Below are positions 51,950 through 62,644 of a stretch of DNA of 64,000 bases, piece by piece. Made by a program: the position numbers and the translations under genes. Position 1 is the stretch's first letter, and every line of letters begins with the position of its first letter. This DNA is from Branchinecta lynchi (taxonomy: Eukaryota; Arthropoda; Branchiopoda; Anostraca; Branchinectidae): NCBI GenBank assembly GCA_023053575.1, contig JAKZAP010000009.1:16039869-16103868 (forward strand), given 5' to 3'. The notes below the pieces were generated by a model. The model was not told where the DNA came from. It saw nothing but the letters and a program-made list of their open reading frames with translations, and did not search any database.

Positions 51950-52072
51950 ACCGACGAGGACCCTTGCCAAGAAGGGCCGAAATATCGCTGATGAAGAATC
52001 ACAGCTGACATATCCGCGGTAAAAATTGTTTGAAAATATGTTTCAAAGTCAGCTTGGGCTCAAAGTATTAAC
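51950..52072 (+). mobile_element. hammerhead element, 5'-truncated
   Basis: It starts at the first core box (CCGACGAGG, one base off CTGACGA) and keeps stem II, GAAA, TATCGCTGATGAAGAATC and the full tail CAGCTGACATATCC to CAAAGTCAGCTTGGGCTC. Because the stem I 5' arm is missing, it cannot self-cleave alone. The break near the ribozyme 5' side is what a linear product starting near the motif could give. Confidence 0.65.
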
Positions 52073-52177
52073 TCACCACTTTCACTTGTTTTCTGTTTCC
52101 TATGTCTACTACAGTTCAGTGCGGGAAATGAGACAGTGACGTCATCGTTTTGTTTCCAAGATGTGTTTGCCGACTAT

Positions 52178-52472
52178 GAAAGTGTTCCACCCTACTTACC
52201 GTAGTTACTACGCATGACGTCAACAATGCTGGCTTTTTGTCGTCAAGGCTGGGACATCTTTTCTGTTTTCCATCAAAAGATCATGCCACGGGCGAATCCG
52301 ACCAGTCTCGTTACAGAGATGTGTAGCTACCACGCTTACTACGCTCCCAAGCATGGTAAGCAAATAGTTACTATTTCGAGAAGGTTGGAACGGTCAGCCT
52401 AGTAACTTTTTACGAGGTTAGAACGAAAATAGTAACTAATAGTTAATATTGTTAGAAGGGTGGAACACGCTC
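52178..52472 (-). mobile_element. GAGCGTGTTCCACC-family MITE (minus)
   Basis: The right end GGGTGGAACACGCTC is intact. The left end has decayed to GAAAGTGTTCCACCC. TAT on both sides (52175-52177, 52473-52475). The core is inverted relative to 20783. Confidence 0.7.
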
Positions 52473-52479
52473 TATCTTC

Positions 52480-53390
52480 CTTCCAAGCCCTCTTTCCAGA
52501 AGTCGCGGTGGCACACATACGGTAGCTCCAGGTGACCCGTGCTATCTGATCCACATAATGAGCGCCAGGAATAGCTCTTGCCCTTTTACGCATGAACGCG
52601 CCTGCTGCGTTTCAGATTGATTCTGAAGTTGATAATTTTAACCGCCGAATTACGCCAACATAGTACACCTCACGGTTGCAGAATACCCTCTGAGAAGCTC
52701 ATTGAGAGAGGTCACACCTTAGCAGAGGAGCACCCTCGCTGTGAAAATCATCAGAGTTCCGGTTTCAGGATTCAACAACTTTACTTAAAAAAAAATCATT
52801 TCCGGCTTGACGACCGGTTACAAACAAATCACATACGTGCTTGAAAAACGCAACCAGTACACATTTACTACCGTACCAAACTAAAAATAAATTAATTAAT
52901 GTCTTCACTCGTCTTCCAAACCCTCCACTCACCAACTACCCTCAAGGAGATGTTTTTTAACCGATTTTTAAATTGTGGTACACTTTCTGCTTCTCGAATT
53001 GAGAAGCGATTCATGCGATTCTCAACCCGTGTTCGTCACAAGTCGTTTTTACGGAGCGCATCGATTGCACATCCTAAAACGGTTCCGTGTTCTGTGGCTT
53101 CAAGCTTTTTTAGCTTTCGTGTTTCTTTCGACTTCAACGCCGAATCCAAACACAATAGGACGCGGTAGAGTATCAAATCCTGTGCCGGGTTCTCTTAAAA
53201 CATGGGCGCTGAAAACGGGTGACAGCGCAGCGTGTTAGGATTCGAGTTCAACACGCTAATTGCTGAACACGCAACTCAGGTTTGGTCGGCAACGTCGTCT
53301 TGGACATCGTCGTGATGTCCAAGGTCTAGTACTCCAACTGGCCGAGATGCATTACACGTCGTATTTCAGCACTTTTATCCGACTCGAGGA
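52480..53390. other. no recognisable gene
   Basis: Nothing supported; overlapping frames without motifs. Confidence 0.3.
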
Positions 53391-53394
53391 TAAA

Positions 53395-53800
53395 ATATAT
53401 ACCTCCAGCCCAAGCTGACTGGGAGTCATAGGGCGATTCTGGCGATCTCTTGGATCGCTTTCCGAAAAGCAAAGCGAGAATCTGCCGAGCGCAAGAACAG
53501 ACGGAAACTTGTTGCGCCTCAGTTGCACCTTTACAACTTCTCGCTGACTTGCCGAAATCACTTCCCACTCGCGAAGTGGATTTGCTTTCTAAGTGCTGGC
53601 GGAAAATAGCAGAGCGCGAGAACAGCTCCGGAAAGCGAAGCAAGTTTTCGCTGAAATTGCGAGAATAGCCGGCGCATAAGCTCGCGGGGCTTTCCAGACC
53701 GCCAGAATCGCCCTCATATTTGACAGTGCAAAACGGATACGTTAGCTGAATTTATTAGAGCTATATTTCGACCCTTCCTGGCAAAGGTCCCATTCAGGAT
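53395..53800 (-). mobile_element. hammerhead element, subfamily 2, split by a MITE
   Basis: The tail (AGCCCAAGCTGACTGGGAG) lies at 53406 and the remainder (TTTGACAGTGCAAAACGGAT to GGCAAAGGTCCCATTCAGG) from 53719 on. The first ribozyme box has become CTGAATG and stem I reads GATC against GCTC, so the motif is dead. Confidence 0.65.
53431..53713. mobile_element. GC-richer MITE with TCATA target duplication
   Basis: Perfect 14-bp inverted ends GGGCGATTCTGGCG and CGCCAGAATCGCCC, 283 bp in all, flanked by TCATA (53426-53430, 53714-53718). Comparison with the remnant at 33100, where the tail reads through GAATCATATTTGACC without interruption, shows the empty site. No coding frame. Confidence 0.85.
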
Positions 53801-53879
53801 CAAAATGGAAAGTGAACATGTGGAAAAGCTATTACTTAGTTTACTATACCTATCTTTCAAACGCTTCTAAAGGTTCTGA

Positions 53880-53993
53880 TGTTTTAATACGTGGCAACCC
53901 GTGCCGGCTGGTCTAGGCCGCCGCTCGGCCTAGAACTGCGTCTCTGGGCAGCGGGCACCTGCTGTACACTAAAATGAAAGTAGTCAACCCCTC
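53880..53993 (-). repeat. GTGCC-rich MITE fragment
   Basis: TACGTGGCAACCCGTGCCGG, GGGCACCTGCTGTACACTAA and terminus AGTCAACCCCTCG match the right half of the 56575 copy. Confidence 0.55.
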
Positions 53994-53994
53994 G

Positions 53995-54765
53995 GAACTA
54001 AGGGACCTATGACTTGGGCCTGTTGGATAATTTGGTGTCGTACCAACTGCCTTTGGTTCTCTCCAGTTCTATCCCCGATATTTCCAGGCTGCAGTGCAGC
54101 AGTCGTGCCTCCTTTTGAAGGTATGGGATCTCTTCTCTTTCCCTTCATGGGGTGTCTGCACGATTGTCGCCACACCTACCCACCGTAAAGGTGTTAATTA
54201 TTCTAAAATTATTTGCCGCTTGGTTAGGGTCCATTTGGCTCCCGTCATATTATTAGATGTTCTTTTCAGTGAAAGGGTAGTTTAAATTTATGGGACTGAA
54301 GTCGCCGCCAGATATTCGTTTCATTCTCTCTAGTGCTCCCTGCTTTGAATTGCAATCAAGCCCGGTTTGATAGTGGAATAATGAGAGACATTCTTTGGAT
54401 AATGTAAATTACGACCGGATTCCAGCGTCGAAAGGGCAGGCGCACGATCTCGAGTCCGTCGCCAGGAGTTGAAGGAAATCACACATGGGCATCACGGTTC
54501 GGGACTGCCGTTTTGCAAGCTTTCAACAATAATTGCGTTTTTGTTCGGCTTTTGCTTTCCCTTTTCAGCTTTAGCTTTTAGCCATTTTTGGGATTGGGAC
54601 CAGGATTGGGATCTGGCGTAATCCGAAATTTTAGGAAAGAATGAAACCCTCCGATGGCTCCGATAATGAAAAGAAACAATAGAAATAAGTAGGTTATTGG
54701 TCTAGTTCGTCTAAAACACTTTTCGTTGTAGAAATTTGTAGAATTGCTCAGTACTACTCTAGGTT
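53995..54765. other. no recognisable gene
   Basis: Nothing supported. Confidence 0.3.
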
Positions 54766-54965
54766 ATTATTATTATATTACTATTATTATTTATTTGAAT
54801 CCTTCAAAACTAAATAGTAGTGTATAAAAAGGAACAACAACATGTCAATCAAACTCACACACACGTATATACTAATAAATACCTGACCATTAAAGATAAA
54901 TTAACCTACTAAATAGACAATGAAATACATGGAAAACTACTAAATTCAAAATAAACAAACTAACC
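54766..54965 (-). repeat. (ATT)n and LINE-like 3' tail (minus)
   Basis: (TTA)n at 54766-54800 followed by ATTTGAATCCTTCAAAAC and an A-rich tract, the reverse complement of a retrotransposon-type 3' end. No coding part. Confidence 0.35.
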
Positions 54966-55088
54966 AGGGCGCTTTTTTGTGAAAAAAGGAAAAAGGTTGT
55001 GATGAAGAAGAATGTTGTCAGCCTTTTTATGAAAGTTCTGGATTTTACCATTTAAAGTTGGAAGTTGCGTTCCAGCATTAAATAACAT

Positions 55089-55472
55089 ATGGTTGTTCGT
55101 ACCTATAAAGGACCTGTTGAATCTTGACTTGCTGAAAATCCGATCGTCACATGATCGGATATCTGGGTCCGGAAGAAAAATCTGGAAGGTGAAGCCTGGC
55201 TTTTAGCGTTGCTGAATCAGTGTCCTTGCAACCAGACTGCTTCCCGAGATGACTACCCCATCACAACATGATTATATACCATGGTTGTTTATACATATAA
55301 AGGAAATGTTGAATCTTTCCGTTTGACTCGCTGAAAATCCGATCGTCGTCTGGTCGGAATCTGGCTCCGGAAGAAAAATCTGGAAGGTGAAGCCTGGCTT
55401 TTAGGGTTGCTGGATCAATGTCCTTGCAACCAGACTGCTTCCCGAGATGACTACCCCATCGCAACCACAGGC
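55089..55472 (+). repeat. tandem duplication, period 192 bp
   Basis: Two near-identical units begin ATGGTTGTTCGTACCTATAA (55089) and ATGGTTGTTTATACATATAA (55281). They share CTGAAAATCCGATCGTC, CCGGAAGAAAAATCTGGAAG, GTGAAGCCTGGCTTTTAG and CCCGAGATGACTACCCCATC. Confidence 0.9.
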
Positions 55473-55479
55473 TGTCAAG

Positions 55480-55965
55480 GTGGCGATAAATTGAATATTT
55501 ATTATCCAATTCTCGTGTGGAAATAAGCTTTGTCGACTTTGGTGGCGTGCTGCAGTGAAAGTGGCAGAGGTTACGCGTCTAAAATTCAAATGCACTGCCA
55601 TACAAAGGGCGATCGAATCAGATCGCATTGCGATTATTTGACTTGTGTTCGCGTGGTTTGAAACGTGTTTGGGAATACAAGGTGCATCAGATTTGGTGTT
55701 TTTTGCTTTCACATTGTAATGGGTGACGACTGGCCGATTGGGTTAGCGCCTGGCTGTAAGTGATTGTGCATATTAACACTGGTGTAAAGTTTAGGGTTTC
55801 TTCCGCGCACATGACGCTGTATCTTTGTATATACATCCATGTGTGCTTCCTTTTAGAAAGGGAAACAAAAATGGGGCGCAACCAAAAAGGAGAAACATTA
55901 AGGCTTGTCTTAACTATATTATTGATCAAGTCTGCGTCTCATCTGTTCTTATCCCGAAATCAACT
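55480..55965. other. no recognisable gene; one A-box-like motif
   Basis: At 55731-55760, GGCCGATTGGGTTAGCGCC is a good D-arm/A-box form, but no T arm follows at tRNA distance. Likely a SINE fragment. Confidence 0.3.
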
Positions 55966-55968
55966 CTA

Positions 55969-56144
55969 CACTGTAAAAAAAATCTTGCATTATTTGGTAC
56001 TTGGATTAATCTTGTCTCTTTGTCACCAGTGATGTAAGATCATCTCTAATTCGGGTTAATCTTATCCCAGTAGAGATAACATTAATCCCAGTAGCAAATA
56101 CTGCAGTTAAGTTTAACCCTTACTCGGAGAAACTTTTTACAGTG
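55969..56144 (+). mobile_element. TA-type MITE, CACTGTAAAAA ends (reference copy)
   Basis: CACTGTAAAAAAAATC to CTTTTTACAGTG, with TA on each side (55967-55968, 56145-56146). The two halves are inverted copies around TCATCTCTAATTCGGG. A TA duplication fits Tc1/mariner-type elements, but no transposase is present. Confidence 0.75.
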
Positions 56145-56574
56145 TAACGACGCTACTCTGATTCTTGCATTTTTTGTATTGTGTACTTTCCAAGGTGAGC
56201 AGACTCCTGCTTATCGCTCCCGGAGAGCTCATTGGTCAGAAAGCGGTTATTCAAATTTCTTCTTGCTTGTAATCAAAACCAAGAACAGGTTACTAGACCA
56301 GTGTAGGCCTACCACTATCGCCGAACACGTGCAGATAGTTTAGATAAGTACCATACAATATATAGCCTAGTAGGCATACCGTATATAGACCTGTCACCGC
56401 GAAGTACCATATCATTATTTCTGAATTTGTTCATTTTTGTTGTGCTTTTGTTGTGTCGGTCTCTATGTCAAGCGTCGAACTATCTCTATGTACGTAGCGA
56501 AGATATAGGCTACGACCACCTTCGCTACCCTAAGACTACGGTGTACGCTCCATCTTCAGATACAACACTTTACG

Positions 56575-56781
56575 AGGGGTCATCACTCCCTAGCACCAGT
56601 AGCACCTGCTGTGCACCCTTTCCCGACACCGTCCGGCACCAGTGTCAGCCATATATTAGGGGATTCCCGTTGACTTGCTGATCTTACTGTCCTGACACGT
56701 GGCAACCGGTGCCAGCTCGAGTCAGTCGGTGCTGGCACCGGGCACTTGCTGTACTCTAAACTCTAGAGTAGGCAACCCCTA
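56575..56781 (-). mobile_element. GTGCC-rich MITE (copy 3, complete)
   Basis: Ends AGGGGTCATCACTC and GAGTAGGCAACCCCT are imperfect inverted repeats. It shares TGCACCCTTTCCCGACACCG and GGGCACTTGCTGTACTCTAA with the other copies in reverse. Confidence 0.65.
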
Positions 56782-56784
56782 GGT

Positions 56785-57590
56785 TCGGTTCGTATTATTT
56801 TTCAAAACTTCAGCCGCTTGCAGACACAGTCCAAGAAGATTTCGTATTCGAAAATACGCATACGATAGATAAATATTTGTATTGATCCAGCTCGTAGCGC
56901 CGACGTGGCACTAAATACGTCGACCATTACATTGAATGTGTTAAAATACTTGAATGTATAGAATAATTACATAAAAGAAAATGAATCACTTAGAATTCAC
57001 TTGTTTTTTTGTTAATCTTCTCAGTGAATTTCAGCGGAATTTGCGTCAAAATTGGGAGGAAATTCGAATCCGACTGCGGCACTCGTGAATGTGTTTGCAT
57101 TCGCTTTTATTCCGCTTTCTATATCTTTGTCTTTTGAGTAGGTAATACAGACATTAATTCATTCATTACCCAAACCTGGCAGGTTTTTACTTCTAGATGT
57201 AATGGTAAATGATAAGTAGGTGAAATCCTGCCCTTTCTGGGTATTACACGGAGTACACTCCCAAGTCATTGATGCGCGTGAAATGACGTTGTAATCGGCT
57301 GTAACATTAACAGTTTACCTTCTTAATGCTTAATGTCGAGTTAAAGATAATCCTCGTCATTAGCTCTGTCTTGTCTGATGTGGGATGTTGGCGTTGACCA
57401 TAAAAGCCGCTTAGATCAAGCTGATACAAAAACGCCAGATAAGTTGACATGTGACAGTACATTAGCAGGTCTTAATCTGAAGACGGGAAAAGCTGACAGG
57501 ACACTATTAAAAGGCGAGATATTTTGTTGGTACTGATCTTTCAACATTCGAGACCCGTAGTTCACATAGCAAAGCTCACATAGCAGCTCT
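56785..57590. other. no recognisable gene
   Basis: Nothing supported. Confidence 0.3.
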
Positions 57591-57591
57591 A

Positions 57592-58020
57592 GCAAAACTT
57601 TATGCTTCTTTTTGCGACCCGTCTGTGCTTTTCGCGGTTGGTCTGTTCGACATTTTTGATAAACGGGATCTATCCAGAATAAGGATAGATTATTTCCGTT
57701 ACTGTAAGTTTCGTCTGTATCTGCCCCGGTCCCACAGTAATTCTAAGATTATCAAAATCTTACGGAGCTACTGACATTTTGTCACGGCTGCAAGATTTGC
57801 ATTCTGATTTCCGTCAGAAGTCTTGTCTACGTCTGTTGCCGCATCACCGGCAGATTAGACTTTTTGGCTGATAGTTGATGCGTATTGTCTGTTTGGATGT
57901 CATTTTCTTGTTGTCTCTTGTTCTTTTCTTTTTATTTCAATTTATCTCTTCTACTCCACACTCTTATGTTGTAAAACATTTTGTGGGTTATAAATACACT
58001 TCCTTACTTACTTACATAGA
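57592..58020 (+). mobile_element. non-LTR retrotransposon: ORF2 tail and 3' UTR (LINE-D)
   Basis: One frame reads AKLYASFCDPSVLFAVGLFD, IFDKRDLSRIRIDYFRYCKF and RLYLPRSHSNSKIIKILRSY to a stop. The R(I/L)R..YFRYCK(F/Y)...LP....N pattern is familiar from the C-terminal end of non-LTR ORF2 proteins. A 3' UTR of about 250 bp ends GTGGGTTATAAATACACTTC and (TTAC)n. 5'-truncated. Confidence 0.65.
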
Positions 58021-58029
58021 GACATTGTC

Positions 58030-59000
58030 GCATTCGGTCTGTGCCGTAAATAAGGGAGTTTGTTTATGCTTTTTTAGTCTTATGTAGGAACTTGTAAACA
58101 GTTAACAAAATTCGATCTCTTTTTTGTTTTTTTTCTTCATGGGCATGGTGTTGCTTTTGAGAATAGGAAATGTTTGATACCTGAAATTTTGCCTCTCCCT
58201 GACGATGACCGACATCAGATGGGAGGTTTGAGTCAAACAGAAGCTGAAGATTGGCCTCAGAGATTGGTGTTCGTTGGGATTAAGAAGTCTGTGTGCATAG
58301 ACGGACTTTAAGATCATGACAAATTAAAACTTGTTCTTCAGGTGGTGTGTTAGATTTGATCTTGGTCTGAGACCACATGGATTTATCAGACTTACCGCTG
58401 TTCATGGTCCTTAGGTAATCTGCAGCAGAAACTTTGACAACAATCTCGTCCCATCACACAACGCATTCTTCACAGTCTCATGTAATTTCAGATGTCACAT
58501 TTGAACACAGTCGCAATCTGTTCTTGACATCTTAAATGGCGAACATTCTGAATATAAACCTGTAACAGGTGTAGGTTGTTGTAAAATTTATTTACTCGAC
58601 TGATTTCAATCTTAATTCGCATAGCGGTGGTGTCCGACTTGGACACGCTGCGGTCTGGAACTGGTATTAACCCTTGACCTTGACCTCGCTCGGCTTGGAA
58701 TGTTCTCTGTCTCCAGCAAGGGTCTTTGCCTCATCTAATACACCGTTTACAAGTACAGGAAAACTTGAACAGAATCTTATCTAGTCTTTTCACCAGTGCC
58801 GTCGACGAGATGTCTTTCAAGTAGACTGGAATTCCTTCCATCTTGAAAGGAATTCCCGTCCCGCTAGACTTTTTTTCTAGTCGTCTTCACGAACGGAATC
58901 CTTTCAAGTCGACCTTTCTACTCGACGGGATTTCTTGTCCGTGAAGTGTCTATCGCGGAATCTCATGTGTGCCGCACTCTTGACACTCTAGTTGAAACTC
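58030..59000. other. no recognisable gene
   Basis: A short stretch near 58240 (GTTTGAGTCAAACAGAAGCT, GAAGATTGG, TTGGGATTAAGAAGTC) resembles 4270-4320. At 58810-58925 there are several AAGG(A)ATTCC-type inverted motifs. Nothing coding is supported. Confidence 0.35.
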
Positions 59001-59010
59001 GCGGGAATGT

Positions 59011-59340
59011 TGTTTTTTGGCGGTAATTTGAAACGTCAGAAAATAAAATTATAACCAGGTAAAATCTCAGTAAATATACTAGAAAGAAGGGTCATCAGTT
59101 TTATTTCTCTCTGCTTGATTCATTAGCTAATTTGCTCACTCAAACTTCAAGTTTGGAACGGCGTTTTTGGCGATGGTTTCAAACTTCAGAAAATACAAAT
59201 AAAATCCAGGTGAAAGCTGGGTAAATAGAACTCCAGTCTCCGTACTTTTCATCTTATACTACAAAGAAGGATCCGCAGTTTTATGTCACAGCTTGATTTA
59301 GTAGCGAGTTTTATTATTTAAACCTTAAACTTCAGATTTG
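59011..59340 (+). repeat. degenerate tandem duplication, ~150-180 bp
   Basis: TTTTTTGGCGGTAATTTGAA with CGTCAGAAAATA (59012) and GTTTTTGGCGATGGTTTCAA with CTTCAGAAAATAC (59163), then AAGAAGGGTCATCAGTTTTA and AAGAAGGATCCGCAGTTTTA, then CTTGATTxATTAGC-type blocks. Confidence 0.75.
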
Positions 59341-59344
59341 GATT

Positions 59345-59855
59345 TCTCGCAAAATTTGAGTGATAAAATCGAAAATTACGACGAGTGTTTATACGATTCG
59401 AACCACTTAACGAAAAAAAAAAAAAAAAAAAATTGTCCGCGTAAACATACTTTTGGCCACAAACGACCTTATAAAATTTGTTTGACCCACAACTGAACCT
59501 CACACACTTTGTGGGATCGTGGAACGCTAGAAAAAAAGGCCAGTCTGAAAGACGCCAGCCTTACTCTTTTGGAACTTCCTCATCCCTACCAAAAGCCCTG
59601 GGTAACTGGGCCGGATTAGAACAGGACATTCTATACTGTTAATAAATGTCATTAACAAATGATCATAGAATACAGTACAATCATAGAATCTTAGTACAAT
59701 CATAAATACAGTCATAGAATACAGAGCAGCAGGCACATACATGCGTTAACTGAAGTAAAGTAAAATCGAACCCCAAAGCATTTTAGTATGTTTCAAACCT
59801 GGCGGGCAGACCTCAAAACCTGAGGAAATAAATAGCTCATCGCCAGCACAGATTC
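59345..59855. other. no recognisable gene; poly-A run
   Basis: A run of A at 59413-59431. ATCATAGAATAC-type direct repeats at 59660-59720. Confidence 0.4.
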
Positions 59856-59858
59856 CTG

Positions 59859-60153
59859 GAGCGTGTTCCACCCTTTTAACAATAGTAACCATTAGTTATT
59901 ATTTTCGTTCCAACCTCGTGAAAAGTTACTACGCTGCCCGTTCTAACCTTCTCGAAATAGTAACTATTTGCTTACCACGCTCGGGAGCGTAGTAAGCGTG
60001 GTAACTACGAATCACTATGATATGATTTTCCGGATTAGCCCGTGGCACGATATTTTGGTGAAAATGTGAAAATGCGTTCCAGCCTTGACGCCAAAAAGCT
60101 AGGATTTGTGAAGTCATGCGTAGTAACAACAGTAAGTAGGGTGGAACACGCTC
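59859..60153 (+). mobile_element. GAGCGTGTTCCACC-family MITE
   Basis: The ends GAGCGTGTTCCACCC and GGGTGGAACACGCTC are perfectly inverted. Flanks CTG / CTT differ by one base. The core is colinear with 20783. Confidence 0.75.
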
Positions 60154-60159
60154 CTTGTC

Positions 60160-60710
60160 GATTATGACATTCTAAGGTATAAAGTTAAGACCATCATGCA
60201 CGTAAAAGGAGTTTAAGAACCCCGACGTCGCCGACTGTATTCAGGGGTGTGGGGGGTGAGCTGTGAAGAGATTGTGTCGAACTCAGCAGTTCGGGCAAGG
60301 TTTCATTAGGTTAGAAATCAGTATGGTCTCTATAAATGGACTGGTGATGTTAGCCGTGTCTCTGCTGTGTTGAAGGTCTGTCTGTCCCTTAAAGTTCAAT
60401 GGGCACATCAAACTACCCCAGCCCCACTCTGTAACAACCTACGAACAATGCTTACCCCCTAGATCAGCAGCTTTTTCAACAATTTCCTCTCTGTGATATT
60501 TCAAAGCGTAATTTGTTTGGCCAGTACATGCTCAATTTACTAGCTTGGACAAAGATAAAAGTGATGTTTCTTATAATACTTAATAGATCTTTATTTTGTG
60601 CATAAATCAGCTTGTATAATCCAGATTTGAGTAGGTTATTTGGTGTTGAATGATTTGTGTAGCTATGTTATATTTTATAAGCTTATTGCATATTCTGGTA
60701 CATTTTATAA
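60160..60710. other. no recognisable gene
   Basis: Nothing supported. Confidence 0.3.
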
Positions 60711-60712
60711 AG

Positions 60713-61049
60713 CAAGCTAATCAAGCTTCACAACACTATTCCACAAAGAAAAACTTTGAATAGGCACTTTAGGCCTTGGAACTTCTGATGAAACACTAGA
60801 ACAATCAGGTAAACTTGATCTGCGGCTTGGCTTGACTCAAATATATCCTTTTATATCAAGCATTGCTGGGAGTTTTTGAATTTCCTGCCACGATATCCCA
60901 GCTCCTAAGATTTGGATCGCCGAAATGCCAGAGAGGTAAAGACAAGGGATAACAAGAAAACGGCCGATTTTTGTAGCGCCTTCTAAAGGAAGTCGTAAAT
61001 ATCTATTTGTGAAGCATTTAATACAAAGTAAAGCATTAGAAGTGTCCAT
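60713..61049 (-). pseudogene. unassigned coding-like frame with one internal TGA
   Basis: From ATG at 61049 the minus frame reads MDTSNALLCIKCFTNRYLRL, then LVIPCLYLSGISAIQILGAG, ISWQEIQKLPAMLDIKGYI and TGA. It continues open in the same frame with VKPSRRSSLPDCSSVSSEVP, RPKVPIQSFSLWNSVVKLD and stop. The residue mix is protein-like, and there is only one stop in about 112 codons. I recognise no family. No clear splice site bounds it. It may be a pseudogene fragment or chance. Confidence 0.25.
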
Positions 61050-61142
61050 TGTGCTTTAAGCTAAGTTGTCATTGCCCAGATTTCTGTTCTCTCCAGATGC
61101 AGTACTGGCTATAGAGATTGCAAGAATGTCTATGCTACGTGT

Positions 61143-62130
61143 TAGAAACAAGACCAAAATTTTCGATGGGATCCCACAAAGTGAATATTTGATCCAGACA
61201 ATTGGGTCTCGTCTTCGCCAGATCCAGTCTTCATCAGACTCCTTGAATATATTTAGTATTAAAATTTAGAAACAAATTAAGGCCAAATAGCTAATCATCT
61301 AAGAAAACCAAGCTCAGATAAGGATTCAGCACTTGTATTTGCCCTTATAAGTCATATCTATTTTGACGAAACCGATCGAAACTTTCTGCTTTACTTCTGC
61401 CAAATTTCCGGTCCGACGGAATTCCGGAACCACTTGTCCGGCGAAAAAATAAAGCTAAAAAATGAATTCAGCGGATCTCCTTACCCCTATAACCAACATC
61501 TAATCAACGTCAAGTAAAAATTTAGCTTATATCAAATTTAGCTTATATCAAATTTTTCAGTTTCAGCCGGATTCTAGGCGAACTATAAGTCCGGGTGAAA
61601 AAAATAATTTTAATATATGGATCCAGCATCTCTTCTTACCCCTAATCGGATATCTAATCAACTACAAATACAACTTTTGCTTCTGACAAATTTTCCGGTT
61701 TTGGCCGGATTTTGGGCCAATACTTTTCCAGGTAGAAAGCGATTTTCACATCTGTGTTCAGCATGTCTTCTTACTTTAACAAACTTTCAAGGTTTTGACC
61801 AGATTCCGGGCGAACTACTTGTCCGGCGAGGAAATGGTTTTCATAATCGTGTTAGTATGTCTTCTTACCCCTTGATCGACTATTTCATTAGCTGTCGAAA
61901 CATATTTAATTTAATACCTTATTTATACCTTAATTTGACCCCCATCCTTAAATGTAGGGCTACAGGACCCATCTAAGAACTCGACCTTTCCCTCGATCCT
62001 CACACCAAGTTTCATCAAAATATCTCATTCCCTTCGTAAGTTATGGTGCTGACAGACGGACGGACGGGCAGACGGGCTACTTTTGCGATGTCATAGGTAT
62101 CCTTCCACTTACGTTTTGGGATCCCAAAAA
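61143..62130 (+). repeat. X-family repeat, near full length
   Basis: Starts near AACAAGACCAAAATTTTCG and GATGGGATCCCACAAAG, and runs through several internal CCGG..TTCCGG / GCGAACTACTTGTCCGGCG units. It ends GACGGACGGACGGGCAGACG, CATAGGTATCC and ACGTTTTGGGATCCCAAAAAC. The whole element is bounded by GGGATCCCA palindromes. Confidence 0.7.
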
Positions 62131-62139
62131 CTTAACATA

Positions 62140-62301
62140 AATTGCAATTATTTTGTCGGCACTCGTCATGTAAAACATAATGAGAGAGTTTATGGCAGTG
62201 AAGATACTGACTTATGTGTGCAGCATCCTTTACTAGATGAAAGACCGCCCGGTCCTTATCTAAAATCATGTCTTCGGTGTTATCGGCGCAGAGGTTCCTA
62301 A
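62140..62301 (+). other. short coding-like frame, unassigned
   Basis: After the X terminus the frame reads RHVKHNERVYGSEDTDLCVQ, HPLLDERPPGPYLKSCLRCY, RRRGS and stop. The composition is protein-like, but it is short and has no start, splice or family support. Confidence 0.2.
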
Positions 62302-62304
62302 CTG

Positions 62305-62640
62305 GAATCGCAAGAGACTTGCAAGTGTTCTGTCTAAGCCAACGTGGTGGCCGCTTGAGTATTGTCTAGTGGTCCTTGTCCATACTGAATTGTGATTAGC
62401 GATTTCGAAAAAACTTCCTGAAACTGTTTTTTTTTTTCATTCGAAATCATTTCTTATAATTTCTGACGAAATCCTTATTCCTGAAAAAGTAATTGTGGCT
62501 GAGCCCTTAGATGAACATAATATTGGTAAAACAAGGTTCGAGAAGTAGAAGTTTGTGAAGACTGCCACAAACAGTTTGTCCCGACGCCCTCGTTTTTTGT
62601 TCTGATTTTTAAGCCTTCGATTTCATTGTTTTCACTTGGT
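62305..62640. other. no recognisable gene
   Basis: Nothing supported. Confidence 0.3.
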
Positions 62641-62644
62641 TTTT

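Noticed and set aside
56427..56681. Second secreted-protein candidate with a hydrophobic start
   Set aside because: The frame has no ATG at the hydrophobic segment and its C-terminal half is the GTGCC-rich MITE.
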